Origin: Corynebacterium humireducens NBRC 106098 = DSM 45392
Lineage (GTDB): Bacteria > Actinomycetota > Actinomycetes > Mycobacteriales > Mycobacteriaceae
Direction of reading: 5' to 3'
DNA: 64,000 bases
NCBI RefSeq assembly: GCF_000819445.1
Contig: NZ_CP005286.1
Location: 310,001-374,000 of the forward strand
The position numbers were made by a program, and so were the translations under genes. The notes beneath the pieces are model-generated. The model searched no databases. It worked only from the letters and a program-made list of their open reading frames with translations, and was not told the DNA's origin. This document shows positions 17,731-26,991 of this stretch, one piece after another. Positions within the stretch are counted from its first letter, which is position 1. Each line of letters starts with the position of its first letter.

Positions 17731-18033
17731 TCAGCTTAGGTTGAGGCCCTTCGCGTGGTCGTTGATCACCCGGGCCAGCTCGACGTCGCGGATGGTCAGC
17801 CCGCCGACGTCGTGGGAGGACAGGGCGACGTCGACCGCCCCGTAGGTGAGGGTGATGTCGGGGTGGTGGTTGGCCTCCTCGGCGGACTCGCCGATGAGGT
17901 TGACCAGCTGGAGGGCGGTGGCGAAGTCACCGGTGTCGAAGGAGGCGGTGATGTGGTCCCCCTTGTTGTCCCAGCCGGTGAGGTCGGCGTCGGTGATCTG
18001 TTCGGGGGTGAGGATCTGCTTCTTGTCGGTCAT
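17731..18033 (-). CDS. Pterin-4a-carbinolamine dehydratase-like protein
   Basis: Small protein of 100 residues with the PCD fold pattern: EEANHHPDITLTYGAVDVALSS holds the HHPD motif and is followed by GLTIRDVELARVI. In other organisms PCD dehydrates hydroxytetrahydrobiopterin; no aromatic amino acid hydroxylase is nearby, so the role here is uncertain. ATG 18033 is chosen because CACAAT ends seven bases before it; the ATG three codons upstream overlaps that box. It lies five bases before menB in the same direction and diverges from menC over 55 bases. Confidence 0.85.
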   Translation of the reverse strand: MTDKKQILTPEQITDADLTGWDNKGDHITASFDTGDFATALQLVNLIGESAEEANHHPDITLTYGAVDVALSSHDVGGLTIRDVELARVINDHAKGLNLS

Positions 18034-18088
18034 GGACGCCATTGTGCGGAAAAACCGGTTCCGCCGCCATGACGTTACTGTGAGACCC

Positions 18089-19087
18089 ATGCACATCGAT
18101 GAGATCCTGGACCGTTCCCATGTCGTCGCGCTGCCGATGGCGGTGCGTTTCCGGGGGGTCGACACGCGGGAGGCCCTGCTCATCGATGGTCCCGCCGGCT
18201 GGGGTGAGTTCGCCCCCTTCCTCGAGTACGACGCCCGCGAGTCCGCGGCGTGGCTGCGCGCGGGGCTGGAGGCGGCGTTCGAGGGTTTCCCCGCTTACCG
18301 ACGCTCGGTCGTCGAGGTCAACGCCACCGTCCCGGCGGTCATCCCGGGGGAGGTCGAGTCGGTGCTGGCCCGCTACCCGGGGTGCCGGGTGGTCAAGGTG
18401 AAGGTCGCGGAGAAGGGGCAGACCCTCGCCGACGACGTCGCCCGTGTGCAGGCGGTGCGTGCGGTGCTGCCGCAGGCGGTCGTGCGTGTCGACGCCAACC
18501 GCGGCTGGACCGTCCCCGAGGCCCTGGAGGCCGCCCGGGTCCTCGGCCCGCTGGACTACATGGAGCAGCCCTGCCACTCGGTGGAGGAGCTCGCACAGCT
18601 GCGCGGTGAGCTCATGCGCGCCGGGCTGTTCGTCCGGGTGGCCGCCGACGAGTCCATCCGCCGGGAGGAGGACCCCTACCGGGTGGCGGAGCTGAGGGCG
18701 GCCGACGTCGCCGTGGTCAAGGTCGCCCCGCTGGGTGGGGTGCGGCCGGTCCTCGCGCTCACGGAGCATCTGCGGGCCCGGCACATGGACGTCACGGTCG
18801 CCTCGGCCCTGGACACGGCGGTGGGCATGAACGCCGGCCTCGCCGCCGTCGCCGCGCTGCCGGTGCTGGAGGACGATGACGGCCTCGACGTCCCGCCCGC
18901 CGCCGCCGGACTGGCCACCGGGTCGCTGTTCGTCGAGGACGTCGCCGCGCCGCGGGAGATCGTCGACGGGCACATGTCCGTGGAACCTGTGGTCCCTGAC
19001 CCCGCCCGCCTGGCGGCCTTGGAGGCACCTGCTGATCGTCGTGACTGGTGGTTCGCCAGGGTCCGCGAGGCGCTGCAGTACGTGTAG
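18089..19087 (+). CDS. menC: o-Succinylbenzoate synthase
   Basis: Enolase-superfamily enzyme that dehydrates SHCHC to o-succinylbenzoate. The 332-residue protein has the catalytic lysine motif KVKVAEKG, metal ligands in RVDANRGW, the glutamate of YMEQPCHS and the aspartate of AADESIRR, then VVKVAPLGG with the second lysine. This is the order seen in actinobacterial MenC. ATG 18089 follows TACTGT by seven bases, which suggests a leaderless message. It is divergent from the pterin dehydratase-menB pair and lies 11 bases before the next gene. Confidence 0.93.
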   Translation: MHIDEILDRSHVVALPMAVRFRGVDTREALLIDGPAGWGEFAPFLEYDARESAAWLRAGLEAAFEGFPAYRRSVVEVNATVPAVIPGEVESVLARYPGCRVVKVKVAEKGQTLADDVARVQAVRAVLPQAVVRVDANRGWTVPEALEAARVLGPLDYMEQPCHSVEELAQLRGELMRAGLFVRVAADESIRREEDPYRVAELRAADVAVVKVAPLGGVRPVLALTEHLRARHMDVTVASALDTAVGMNAGLAAVAALPVLEDDDGLDVPPAAAGLATGSLFVEDVAAPREIVDGHMSVEPVVPDPARLAALEAPADRRDWWFARVREALQYV

Positions 19088-19098
19088 CTTTAGGCATC

Positions 19099-19512
19099 AT
19101 GAGCGATGACACCCGCTACCTCGGACCGACCGGCGCGGACGGAGAGCCGCCCCGCCAGTACTTCCCCAGTGAGCAGGAACAGCAGTGGAACCAGCAGCAG
19201 CCGGACTACCAGCAGTACATGGTGCCGGAGACGCCGCAGCCGGCGGCGTCGAGAAGCGGCGGTGCCCTGCCCCTGGTCATGGGCATCCTCTTCGGCCTGA
19301 CGCTCCTCGCGGCCGGCCTGTTCTTCTTCCTGTGGCGTAACGCCGCGGCGGAGCTCGCGAAGCCGGTGCCGCCGGTGACGGTGACGCAGACGACGTCGGT
19401 GACCGTCACGGAGACGACCACGGCGCTGCCGCCCATCCCGACCGAACTGCCCACCGAACTGCCGGAGATCGACGTCGAGGGCTGGCTCAACGACCTGCTC
19501 GGCTCCCGCTAG
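19099..19512 (+). CDS. Small membrane-anchored protein with Thr-rich exterior
   Basis: 137-residue protein. Its N-terminal half is hydrophilic and Gln/Pro-rich (EQEQQWNQQQPDYQQY), then comes one helix (LPLVMGILFGLTLLAAGLFF, about residues 55-75). An outside segment full of Thr and Val (VTVTQTTSVTVTETTT) ends in EIDVEGWLNDLLG. No domain is recognised; a cell-envelope role is a guess. TAGCTT ends eight bases before the ATG. It lies between menC and menD. An exact 13-mer repeat copy at 19245-19257 brings in the rare Arg codon AGA. Confidence 0.7.
   Translation: MSDDTRYLGPTGADGEPPRQYFPSEQEQQWNQQQPDYQQYMVPETPQPAASRSGGALPLVMGILFGLTLLAAGLFFFLWRNAAAELAKPVPPVTVTQTTSVTVTETTTALPPIPTELPTELPEIDVEGWLNDLLGSR
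19245..19257 (-). repeat. 13-mer copy 3
   Basis: In the small membrane protein gene before menD; read as Ala-Ser-Arg-Ser with AGA for Arg. Confidence 0.85.
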
Positions 19513-19557
19513 TCGCCGCGGTTCGGCCCGCCGGGCCCGCTCAGTAGACTCAGGCAC

Positions 19558-21186
19558 ATGGTCAACCAGGTCAACCAGAACGCACAGCCGGACTCCGTGG
19601 AGCTGGCGCAGGTCGTCGTCGAGCAGCTCTCCCCTCACGTCAGCGATGTGGTGGTGTGCCCCGGGTCGCGGAACTCGCCGCTGAGCCTGGCGCTGCTGGC
19701 GCGGCAGGACATCCGCGTGCACGTGCGTCACGACGAACGCGCCGCCGCCTTCCTCGCCCTCGGCATCGCCAGGGTGCAGAAGCGGCACGTGGCCGTCGTC
19801 ATGACCTCCGGCACCGCCGTGGCCAACTGCCTGCCCGCGATGGTCGAGGCCTACTACTCCCACGTCCCGCTCGCGGTGGTCAGCGCCGACCGCCCGCGCC
19901 GCATGCAGGACACCGGGGCCAGCCAGACCATCGACCAGGTGGGCATCTTCGGCCGCTACGCCCCGACCACGGAGATCTCCGCGCGGGGCCACATCCCCGA
20001 ACTGGCGGAGGCGTTCACGACGCAGCTGCAGGTGCACGTCAACGTCGAGTTGGACGCCCCGCTCGTCGGTGCGCAGCTCCCCGAGACGCCCACCAACCGC
20101 ACCCTGGGGCGTGCCCCGGGCCCCCGCCCGCACGACCACGGGGAGGTCGCCGTCGATCTGAGCCGGGACACCCTGGTCATCGCCGGTGACGAGGCCTGGA
20201 CCGTCGAGGGGCTGGAGGACGTGCCCACCATCGCCGAGCCGACCGCCCCCGCCCCCTACCACCCGGTGCACCCCCTGGCGGCGGGGATCTTCCGCAAGCC
20301 GCAGATCAGCGCCAACGACTACGTGGTGGACACGAAGCCGGAGCAGATCATCGTCGTCGGGCACCCGACGCTGCACCGGGACGTGCTGGCCCTGATCAAC
20401 GACCCGGACATCGAGCTCGTCGTCCTGTCCCGCACCGCCGACTTCACCGACCCGCGCCCGGACTCCCGGCGCGGCACCACCGTGAAGGTCACCGGTGAGC
20501 CGACGAGGCAGTGGATGAAGATCTGCGACGCCGCCTCCGACCTGGCGGCCGACACCGTGCGCCTGGTCATCGCCGACCCGAGCCACGGCTTCACCGGGCT
20601 GCACGCGGCGGCGGCGGTCTCCGACACCCTCGGCACCGGCGACACACTCGTGCTCGGCGCCTCGAACCCGGTGCGGGACGCCAGCTTCGTCGGCCTGCCC
20701 TACGACGGGGTGGACACGTACTCGCCGCGCGGCGCCGCCGGCATCGACGGCACCGTCTCCCAGGCGGTCGGCATCGCCCTGGCCACCCAGGCCGCGCACC
20801 CCGACGAGCCGCGTGCCCCGCGCACCGTCGCGCTCATCGGTGACGTCACCTTCCTCCACGACGTCGGCGGCCTCCTCATCGGGCCCGCCGACACGCACCC
20901 GGAGAACCTCACCATCGTGGTGGCCAACGACGACGGCGGCGGCATCTTCGAGACCCTCGAGATCGGCGCCCCCGAGCTCCGCGCCTCCTTCGAGCGGGTC
21001 TTCGGGACGCCCCACGGGGCGTCGATAAGCGAGCTGTGCGCGGGCTTCGGCGTCGCGTACCGGGAGGTCACGGAGCTGCGTGAGCTTCTCGACGCCCTCA
21101 GCGAGCCCCACGACGGCTTCACCGTCATCGAGGCCCGCACCACCCGCGCCACGCGCCGGGCGATGCACGAGGCGCTCCGGAAGTGA
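19558..21186 (+). CDS. menD: 2-succinyl-5-enolpyruvyl-6-hydroxy-3-cyclohexene-1-carboxylate synthase
   Basis: Thiamine-diphosphate enzyme that commits isochorismate and 2-oxoglutarate to menaquinone. The 542-residue protein shows [16 protein letters not shown] and [12 protein letters not shown] at the N-terminus. The C-terminal ThDP-binding region is [13 protein letters not shown], followed by [22 protein letters not shown] 19558 follows TAGACT by seven bases, so the transcript is probably leaderless. The stop overlaps the next gene by four bases. An exact 13-mer repeat copy near the 3' end uses the rare CTT codon. Confidence 0.95.
   Translation: MVNQVNQNAQPDSVELAQVVVEQLSPHVSDVVVCPGSRNSPLSLALLARQDIRVHVRHDERAAAFLALGIARVQKRHVAVVMTSGTAVANCLPAMVEAYYSHVPLAVVSADRPRRMQDTGASQTIDQVGIFGRYAPTTEISARGHIPELAEAFTTQLQVHVNVELDAPLVGAQLPETPTNRTLGRAPGPRPHDHGEVAVDLSRDTLVIAGDEAWTVEGLEDVPTIAEPTAPAPYHPVHPLAAGIFRKPQISANDYVVDTKPEQIIVVGHPTLHRDVLALINDPDIELVVLSRTADFTDPRPDSRRGTTVKVTGEPTRQWMKICDAASDLAADTVRLVIADPSHGFTGLHAAAAVSDTLGTGDTLVLGASNPVRDASFVGLPYDGVDTYSPRGAAGIDGTVSQAVGIALATQAAHPDEPRAPRTVALIGDVTFLHDVGGLLIGPADTHPENLTIVVANDDGGGIFETLEIGAPELRASFERVFGTPHGASISELCAGFGVAYREVTELRELLDALSEPHDGFTVIEARTTRATRRAMHEALRK
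21084..21096 (+). repeat. 13-mer copy 4
   Basis: Near the end of menD; Glu-Leu-Leu-Asp-Ala with CTT. Confidence 0.85.
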
Positions 21187-21632
21187 GGGAGCGGATCGGG
21201 CGGCGGGGCCGGCAGCTGGTGCTGCTGCTGTGGGCCGCGGTGATGCTCGGGGCGGTGGCGCTGGTCGCCGGGCCCTTCCTCAACGACCGCGCCATCGACG
21301 AGGACCCGGGCCGGGCGCTGGCGACCGTCACCGGCGTGAGCCGGCTGCGCACCACCGTCGACTTCCGCGACGAGCAGGGCATCTACCACGCGCCGTCGAC
21401 CGGGCTGCTGTACCCCACGGGCCTCGGGGAGGGGCAGCGCGTGTGGGTGACCTACGCGAAGGGGGACCCGGACCTGGTCAAGGTGGAGGGCCGCGAATGG
21501 ACCCTTTCTATCATCCCCGCCTTAAGTGTCGCTCTAGTGGCAACGGTTGTCGCTGCCGTATTGTGGTGGGCAATCGGTCGGGTCACCAGACCGCGACCCA
21601 GTTCACCCGAAATTCGCCCGACGTTGACCTGA
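21183..21632 (+). CDS. DUF3592-like two-helix membrane protein
   Basis: 149-residue protein with a helix near each end ([21 protein letters not shown], about residues 12-32, and [21 protein letters not shown], about 108-128). The segment between would lie outside and carries [24 protein letters not shown], the pattern of DUF3592-type proteins. A gene of this kind also follows menD in mycobacteria (position of Rv0556), but its role is unknown. GTG start overlapping the menD stop (GTGA) implies coupled translation. Confidence 0.75.
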   Translation: MRERIGRRGRQLVLLLWAAVMLGAVALVAGPFLNDRAIDEDPGRALATVTGVSRLRTTVDFRDEQGIYHAPSTGLLYPTGLGEGQRVWVTYAKGDPDLVKVEGREWTLSIIPALSVALVATVVAAVLWWAIGRVTRPRPSSPEIRPTLT

Positions 21633-21664
21633 AACTCAGGGCGTCGTCGTCTAGGTAGGAGAAC

Positions 21665-22873
21665 ATGTCGTCCATGCGTGTTGCCATTGTCGCCGAATCC
21701 TTCCTGCCCAACGTCAACGGTGTGACGAACTCGGTTCTCCGCGTTCTGGAACACCTCCACCGCGAGGGGCACGAGGCGATAGTGGTGGCACCGGGGGCCC
21801 GGGACTTCCAGGAGGAGATCCACGAGTACCTCGGCTTCGAGATCGTGCGCGTGCCCACCGTGCGCATGCCGCTCATCGACTCGCTGCCGATCGGCGTCCC
21901 CAACGCCACCGTCACCGAGGCCCTCCGCGGCTTCAACCCGGACATCATCCACCTCGCCAGCCCCTTCGTGCTCGGGGCCGCCGGCGCCTACGCCGCCCGC
22001 CAGCTGCGCATCCCGGCGGTGGCGCTCTACCAGACCGACGTCGCCGGCTTCGCCTCCAAGTACCACCTCGCCCCGCTGGCCGCCGCCGCCTGGGAGTGGA
22101 CCCGGCACATCCACAACATCTGCCAGATGACCCTGGCGCCCTCCTCGCTGACCATCGCCGACCTGGAGGAGCACGGCATCAACAACGTGCGCCACTGGGG
22201 CCGCGGCGTCGACGCGGTGCGTTTCCACCCGGAGAAGCGCGACCCGGCGCTGCGCCGACAGTGGGACCGCACGGGCCGCAAGAAGATCGTCGGCTTCGTC
22301 GGCCGCCTCGCCGCGGAGAAGGGCGTCCACCGCCTCGCCTCCCTCCACGGCCGCCGCGACATCCAGCTGGTCATCGTCGGCGACGGTCCCTCCCGCCCGG
22401 AGCTCGAGGAGCTCATGCCGAAGGCGGTGTTCACCGGCGCCCTCGGCGGCGAGGAACTGGCCCGCGCCTACGCCTCCCTCGACCTGTTCGTCCACGCCGG
22501 CGAGTTCGAGACCTTCTGCCAGGCCATCCAGGAGGCCCAGGCCTCCGGCGTCCCGACCATCGGCCCTCGCGCCGGCGGCCCGGTCGACCTCATCCAGGAG
22601 CGCTACAACGGACTGCTTCTCGACGTCGACACGTTCTCCCGCGACCTCCCCGTCGCCGCGGAGTGGATCCTGCACCGCGAGCGCCACGACCAGCTGTGCC
22701 GCAACGCCCGTACCTCGGTGGCGAACAAGACCTGGGAGGCGCTGTGTGAGCAGCTCCTCGGCTACTACGCGGAGGTCATCGAGGAGACCCGTCGCGTCCC
22801 GCTGACCTTCTTCGGCCCCCGCCCGGAGCTGCCGCTGTGGGCCGCCCGCGCACTGGGTGCGCGCGTCGCCTGA
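21665..22873 (+). CDS. mgtA: GT4 alpha-mannosyltransferase (MgtA/PimB-like)
   Basis: Retaining GT-B glycosyltransferase of 402 residues, cytoplasmic face of the membrane. The N-terminal [44 protein letters not shown] and the C-terminal [20 protein letters not shown] carry the usual GT4 motifs, including the ExxxxxxxE donor loop. By synteny (menD-DUF3592-this-menG) and sequence it matches MgtA, which in Corynebacterium glutamicum mannosylates a glucuronosyl-diacylglycerol acceptor from GDP-mannose. The strong AGGTAGGAG site supports ATG 21665. Confidence 0.88.
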   Translation: MSSMRVAIVAESFLPNVNGVTNSVLRVLEHLHREGHEAIVVAPGARDFQEEIHEYLGFEIVRVPTVRMPLIDSLPIGVPNATVTEALRGFNPDIIHLASPFVLGAAGAYAARQLRIPAVALYQTDVAGFASKYHLAPLAAAAWEWTRHIHNICQMTLAPSSLTIADLEEHGINNVRHWGRGVDAVRFHPEKRDPALRRQWDRTGRKKIVGFVGRLAAEKGVHRLASLHGRRDIQLVIVGDGPSRPELEELMPKAVFTGALGGEELARAYASLDLFVHAGEFETFCQAIQEAQASGVPTIGPRAGGPVDLIQERYNGLLLDVDTFSRDLPVAAEWILHRERHDQLCRNARTSVANKTWEALCEQLLGYYAEVIEETRRVPLTFFGPRPELPLWAARALGARVA

Positions 22874-22898
22874 GGGGGCCTCGCCTACACTCAGGTGC

Positions 22899-23588
22899 GT
22901 GGCTAAGGCAGACCTGGACAAGAAACCCTTCGACGTGGCGTCGATGTTCGACGCCGTCGGTGAGAGATACGACCTGACCAACACGATCCTGTCCTTCGGG
23001 CAGGACGCCCGGTGGCGTCGTCGGACCCGCGAGCGTCTCAACCTGCGGCCGGGCGAGAAGGTCCTCGACCTCGCCGCCGGCACCGCCGTGTCGACCGTGG
23101 AGCTGGCGAAGTCCGGCGCCTGGTGCGTGGCCTGCGACTTCTCCCAGGGCATGCTCGCCGCGGGCCGGGACCGGGACGTGCCGAAGGTCTGCGGCGACGG
23201 CATGCAGCTGCCCTTCGCCGACAACACCTTCGACGCCGTCACCATCTCCTACGGCCTGCGCAACATCCACGACCACGAGGCCGGCCTCCGGGAGATGGCG
23301 CGCGTGACCCGGCCGGGCGGAAGGCTGACGATCGCCGAGTTCTCCACCCCGGTCGTGCCGGTGTTCGGCACGCTGTACAAGGAGTACCTCATGCGCCTGC
23401 TGCCCAAGGTGGCGCGCCTGGTGTCCAGCAACCCGGAGGCCTACGAGTACCTCGCGGACTCCATCCGCGCGTGGCCGGGCCAGGAGGGCCTGGCGCGGGT
23501 GATCAACGACAACGGCTGGGAGAACGCCGGCTGGCAGAACCTCAGCTTCGGCATCGTGGCGCTGCACTCGGCGACCAAGCCGCTGTAG
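22899..23588 (+). CDS. menG: Demethylmenaquinone methyltransferase
   Basis: SAM-dependent C-methyltransferase that completes menaquinone, 229 residues. The UbiE/MenG signature [19 protein letters not shown] is at the N-terminus, motif I is [16 protein letters not shown], and [25 protein letters not shown] is the second family signature. The GTG start at 22899 (VAKADLDKK) sits seven bases after TACACT, so leaderless initiation is likely; upstream open codons belong to mgtA. It converges on the menJ-like gene with a nine-base gap. Confidence 0.94.
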   Translation: MAKADLDKKPFDVASMFDAVGERYDLTNTILSFGQDARWRRRTRERLNLRPGEKVLDLAAGTAVSTVELAKSGAWCVACDFSQGMLAAGRDRDVPKVCGDGMQLPFADNTFDAVTISYGLRNIHDHEAGLREMARVTRPGGRLTIAEFSTPVVPVFGTLYKEYLMRLLPKVARLVSSNPEAYEYLADSIRAWPGQEGLARVINDNGWENAGWQNLSFGIVALHSATKPL

Positions 23589-23597
23589 AGGGGCCTG

Positions 23598-24857
23598 CTA
23601 CACCGTCGAGGACCAGAGCGGCGTGTCCCGGCGGGCCCGGGACACGACCCCGCCGGACAGGCGCCAGAGGCGGGCGACGAGGTCACGGTCCTCGTCGGTG
23701 ATGAGGTTGCCCATGAGCCGCGCCGCCGCCGGCATGACGACTGCCCCCACCGGCCCCCGCAAACCCAGCGGCCCGACGACCGGCAGGAACCGCGGGTACG
23801 TGAGCAGCCGCGCGGCGGTCCGGGCCAGGAGGAAGGCCTCGCCGTAGGCCCCGCGCAGCAGGTGCGGCCACACGAGGGTGAGGTCGCGCCGGCCGGCGTC
23901 GAGAAGCAGGTCGACGGCCATCTCGGCGGACTCCATGCCGTAGTCGATGCCCTCCCCGTTGAGGGGGTTGACCAGGGCGGCGGAGTCGCCGATGAGCAGC
24001 CAGTTCGGGCCGGCGACGTTGGACACGGCGCCACCCATCGGCAGCATCGCCGAGGTGACGTCCTGCTCGGGGCCCAGCTGCCACTCCGTGCGCTTCTGCG
24101 CGGCGTAGTGGGAGAGCAGCCTCTTCGTGTTGACCCGCGCCGGACGGGTGTCCGTCGACAGCGCGCCGGCGCCGAGGTTCACGCGGCCGTCACCGAGGGG
24201 GAAGATCCAGCCGTAGCCGGGCTGGACGACACCGTCGGCGTCGAGAAGCTCGACGTCGGAGTGGATCCACGGCTCCGTCGACATGGGCGACGTGCAGTAG
24301 GAACGCGCGGCGATGCCGTACACCTCACCGCGGTGCCACTCGCGCCCCAGCAGCTTGCCGAACGTGGACCGCACCCCGTCGGCCACCAGGACCCATCGCG
24401 CCCGCACCTGCTTCTCGATGCCCCCGTGCCGCACCGTCACCTCACCGATCCGACGCCCCTCACGGCGCACCGCCGTGGCCGTCGCGCCCTCCCACAGGGT
24501 CGCGCCCCGCGCGACGGCGGTACGCACCAGGAGGTGGTCGAACTCGGTGCGCGGCATCGCCGAACCGAGGGTGCCGTAGTGCCCCTCCGGCCAGGGGGCG
24601 GTGACGGAACCGCCGAATCCGCGCAGCTTGAGACCCTTGTTGTGGTAGTCCCGCGTCACCTCGTCAGCCAGGCCCAGACGACCCAGCTGGTGGATGGCCC
24701 GCGGGGTGAGCCCGTCGCCGCAGGTCTTGTCGCGGGGGAAGGTGGCGGTGTCGACGAGCAGGACGTCGAGGCCGGCGTCAGCCGCATGGATCGCGGCAGC
24801 CGCACCCGCGGGACCCGCACCGACAACAAGGACATCCGCGTCACAGACCACACTCAT
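23598..24857 (-). CDS. menJ: Geranylgeranyl-reductase-family flavoprotein, MenJ-like menaquinone reductase
   Basis: FAD enzyme of 419 residues. The dinucleotide fold VVGAGPAGAAAA is at residues 11-22, with the family stretches DKTCGDGLTPRA, GYGWIFPLGDGRVNLGAGAL and IGDSAALVNPLNGEGIDYG. The gene order menG/reductase/prenyl synthase is that of mycobacterial Rv0558-Rv0561c-Rv0562. Rv0561c (MenJ) saturates one isoprene unit of menaquinone, so the same reaction is inferred here. ATG 24857 follows CACAAT by seven bases; the ATG three codons earlier overlaps that box. Two exact 13-mer repeat copies lie inside. Confidence 0.85.
   Translation of the reverse strand: MSVVCDADVLVVGAGPAGAAAAIHAADAGLDVLLVDTATFPRDKTCGDGLTPRAIHQLGRLGLADEVTRDYHNKGLKLRGFGGSVTAPWPEGHYGTLGSAMPRTEFDHLLVRTAVARGATLWEGATATAVRREGRRIGEVTVRHGGIEKQVRARWVLVADGVRSTFGKLLGREWHRGEVYGIAARSYCTSPMSTEPWIHSDVELLDADGVVQPGYGWIFPLGDGRVNLGAGALSTDTRPARVNTKRLLSHYAAQKRTEWQLGPEQDVTSAMLPMGGAVSNVAGPNWLLIGDSAALVNPLNGEGIDYGMESAEMAVDLLLDAGRRDLTLVWPHLLRGAYGEAFLLARTAARLLTYPRFLPVVGPLGLRGPVGAVVMPAAARLMGNLITDEDRDLVARLWRLSGGVVSRARRDTPLWSSTV
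23895..23907 (-). repeat. 13-mer copy 5
   Basis: In menJ, sense orientation; Leu-Leu-Leu-Asp-Ala with CTT. Confidence 0.85.
24237..24249 (-). repeat. 13-mer copy 6
   Basis: Second copy in menJ, 342 bases from copy 5; Glu-Leu-Leu-Asp-Ala with CTT. Confidence 0.85.
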
Positions 24858-24957
24858 GCGCCCCATTGTGACACCCTGACTACGGAGGGCGGCAACTTTG
24901 GACTACGGTTGAACCCGATCAACCTGACCCTCATCACCGTTGCAAGGACATTCCGAC

Positions 24958-25974
24958 ATGACCCACGGCACTACCTACCAGCCCAGCCCGGCGGGGCACG
25001 TGGACCTGGGAGACGCCGAGCTCAACGAGCGCATCGCGACCGGAATGACCGAGGTCGAGGTCATGCTGCGCGAGGAACTGGCGAAGGGCGAGGACTTCCT
25101 CGTCGACAAGGTCACGCACCTGCTCACCGCCGGCGGCAAACGCTTCCGCCCGATGATGACGCTCCTGGCGTCCGAGTACGGCCCCCGCGCCGGCTCCCTC
25201 GAGGTGGTCAAGGCCGCCGCCGTCCTGGAGACCGTGCACCTGGCGACTCTCTACCACGACGACGTCATGGACGAGGCCGAACTCCGCCGCGGCGTCGACT
25301 CCGCCAACGCCCGCTGGGACAACTCCGTCGCCATCCTCGCCGGCGACATCCTGTTCGCCCACGCCTCCCGCCTCATGAGCGAACTGGACACCCACACCGT
25401 CGGCCACTTCGCGCAGACCTTCCAGGACCTGGTCACCGGCCAGATGCGCGAGACCATCGGCGCGGAGGACCGGGACCCCGTCGAGCACTACATGGACGTC
25501 ATCCGCGAGAAGACCGGCATCCTCATCGCCTCCTCCGGCTACCTCGGCGCGTACCACGCCGGCGCCAGCGAGGAACACTGCGACGCCCTCCAGCGCATCG
25601 GCATGGCCGTCGGCATGATCTTCCAGATCGTCGACGACATCATCGACATCTTCTCCGACCACGAACAGTCCGGGAAGACCCCCGGCACCGACCTCCGGGA
25701 GGGCGTGTTCACCCTCCCCGTGCTCTACGCCCTCGAGGAGGACAGCGAGGTCGGCGAGGAACTCCGCGGACTGCTCACCGGACCACTCACCGAGGACAAG
25801 GACGTCGAGCGGGCCCTGGAGCTCTTGGGGCGCTCCCAGGGGCGTCAGCGTGCGCTTGACGACGTCCACCGCTACCTCGCCGACGCCGAGGCCCAGATCG
25901 GCCGCCTGCCCGACTGTGCCGCCACCGACGCGCTGCGCCTGCTGGCCGGCTACACGATCCGCCGCGTCGGTTAG
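24958..25974 (+). CDS. Polyprenyl diphosphate synthase (trans-type, long chain)
   Basis: Elongates allylic diphosphates with isopentenyl diphosphate to make the menaquinone side chain. The 338-residue protein has both Asp-rich motifs: DDVMD at residues 101-105 and DDIID at 226-230, plus GGKRFRPMM. Its position next to the menJ-like gene matches mycobacterial grcC1 (Rv0562). Chain length cannot be read with certainty; corynebacterial menaquinones of eight or nine units make an octa- or nonaprenyl product likely. An AAGGA site lies upstream of ATG 24958. Confidence 0.9.
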   Translation: MTHGTTYQPSPAGHVDLGDAELNERIATGMTEVEVMLREELAKGEDFLVDKVTHLLTAGGKRFRPMMTLLASEYGPRAGSLEVVKAAAVLETVHLATLYHDDVMDEAELRRGVDSANARWDNSVAILAGDILFAHASRLMSELDTHTVGHFAQTFQDLVTGQMRETIGAEDRDPVEHYMDVIREKTGILIASSGYLGAYHAGASEEHCDALQRIGMAVGMIFQIVDDIIDIFSDHEQSGKTPGTDLREGVFTLPVLYALEEDSEVGEELRGLLTGPLTEDKDVERALELLGRSQGRQRALDDVHRYLADAEAQIGRLPDCAATDALRLLAGYTIRRVG

Positions 25975-26040
25975 CTGGAAATAGGTGCACTGAGCAGCCG
26001 ATTTGCGGATTGCTCGGGGTGTCATAGTAAAGTGTGTAAC

Positions 26041-26058
26041 GCACCACGCGAGTGGTGC
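26041..26058 (+). terminator. Short hairpin between the prenyl synthase gene and tRNA-Tyr
   Basis: GCACCAC and GTGGTGC pair around GCGA and are followed by TGAAGTTT. It could end the prenyl synthase transcript or shape the 5' end of the tRNA precursor, as TAGTAA/TAAAGT -10-like bases lie just before it. Confidence 0.4.
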
Positions 26059-26066
26059 TGAAGTTT

Positions 26067-26149
26067 GCCAGATTGCCCGAGCGGCCAAAGGGAGCGGACT
26101 GTAAATCCGCCGGCTCACGCCTACAGAAGTTCGAATCTTCTATCTGGCA
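26067..26149 (+). tRNA. tRNA-Tyr (anticodon GTA)
   Basis: 83-base class II tRNA. The acceptor arms GCCAGAT and ATCTGGC pair fully, the anticodon stem GCGGA/TCCGC encloses CTGTAAA with GTA at 26101-26103, a long variable arm follows, and the T-loop is GTTCGAATC. The 3' CCA is not encoded. Confidence 0.95.
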
Positions 26150-26160
26150 CACGGATGGGA

Positions 26161-26194
26161 ACCCATCCGGACAGCAATGTCCGGGTGGGTTTTC
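26161..26194 (+). terminator. Intrinsic terminator after tRNA-Tyr
   Basis: ACCCATCCGGACA pairs with TGTCCGGGTGGGT (one T-G wobble) around GCAA, followed by TTTTCTGCATTT. Confidence 0.8.
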
Positions 26195-26246
26195 TGCATT
26201 TCGGGGTGGGGTCGGGTCGGCGCGGTGTCGGCGTCGCTGCGCTGCG

Positions 26247-26346
26247 GCACGTTCGAGAGGAGATGTTCGGAGGGGGAGTGGTCTCGAACGTGCGGGGCGG
26301 CTGGCGGGGTCCTCCCGACGATGTCGGCCCGAACATGTCCTCTCGA
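26247..26346 (+). other. Three-part inverted-repeat array with two exclusive hairpins
   Basis: GCACGTTCGAGA (26247-26258) is the exact reverse complement of TCTCGAACGTGC (26282-26293). The overlapping TCGAGAGGAGATGTTCGG (26253-26270) pairs at 17 of 18 positions with bases 26329-26346, CCGAACATGTCCTCTCGA. The shared TCGAGA cannot pair with both, so the RNA would have two alternative folds. No supported gene lies here. The rest of 26195-26622 holds only a short tandem TTATAG repeat (26478-26498 area) and promoter-like bases (TTGTGT and TAATCT, 18 apart) before tRNA-Thr. Confidence 0.5.
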
Positions 26347-26622
26347 CCCTGTGGCGGCCGACTGGAGGTCACCCAGCGGCCCCAGGGCACAGACACGGTC
26401 CCCGCAGCGCCGGCCGCTTCACAGGCCCCACAGGACGCCTCCAAGCATGCCGCCAGCAAGCCACTTTAAGCGCGCCTCAAAGCACGTTTATAGCGCGTTA
26501 TAGAGCGTTGAAAAACATGGGTTGACCTGGCGATTTGTGTTAGTAAGCAACATCGGGTTAATCTTTACAAGGCTTCAACGGAGCGGCCAAGAGAAATCAA
26601 GGCCAAAACTTCAAGAGGCTGT

Positions 26623-26695
26623 GCCCCCTTAGCTCAGTCGGCAGAGCGTTTCCATGGTAAGGAAAAGGTCATCAGTTCGATTCTGATAGGGGGCT
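26623..26695 (+). tRNA. tRNA-Thr (anticodon GGT)
   Basis: 73 bases. Acceptor arms GCCCCCT and AGGGGGC pair fully, D-arm AGCTCAGTCGGCAGAGC, anticodon stem TTTCC/GGAAA with GGT at 26656-26658, and T-loop GTTCGATTC. CCA is not encoded. Confidence 0.95.
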
Positions 26696-26761
26696 CTGTT
26701 TCTTTTCTCCCTCGGTCGCGAGTTAACCGTCGGTGGCTGGGAGAGTGTGAAACAGTCACCT

Positions 26762-26833
26762 GGCGGTGTAGCTCAGTGGTAGAGCAAGCGACTCATAATC
26801 GCTGTGTCGCGGGTTCAATTCCCGCCATCGCTA
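26762..26833 (+). tRNA. tRNA-Met (anticodon CAT, elongator type)
   Basis: 72 bases with acceptor arms GGCGGTG and CATCGCT (two G-U pairs), anticodon stem AGCGA/TCGCT and CAT at 26794-26796. It lacks the three G-C pairs of the initiator anticodon stem, so it is an elongator; a lysidine-modified tRNA-Ile cannot be fully excluded. CCA is not encoded. Confidence 0.88.
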
Positions 26834-26913
26834 CCGGTTAGCCACCGGAGGGGATATTTCGGTAGAGATGGTCCTTCTGGTAAGGTGAGCCGTGCTGTTT
26901 GATCAGCGCACCT

Positions 26914-26986
<73 letters not shown>

Positions 26987-26991
26987 CCAAT

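Noticed and set aside
26052..26525. Open frames of 108-157 codons over and after tRNA-Tyr
   Set aside because: They overlap a tRNA and its terminator, and none has a family match or ribosome site.
26746..26760. GlxR/CRP-like TGTGA-N5-TCACC before tRNA-Met
   Set aside because: The spacer is one base short of the usual TGTGA-N6-TCACA and the last base differs.
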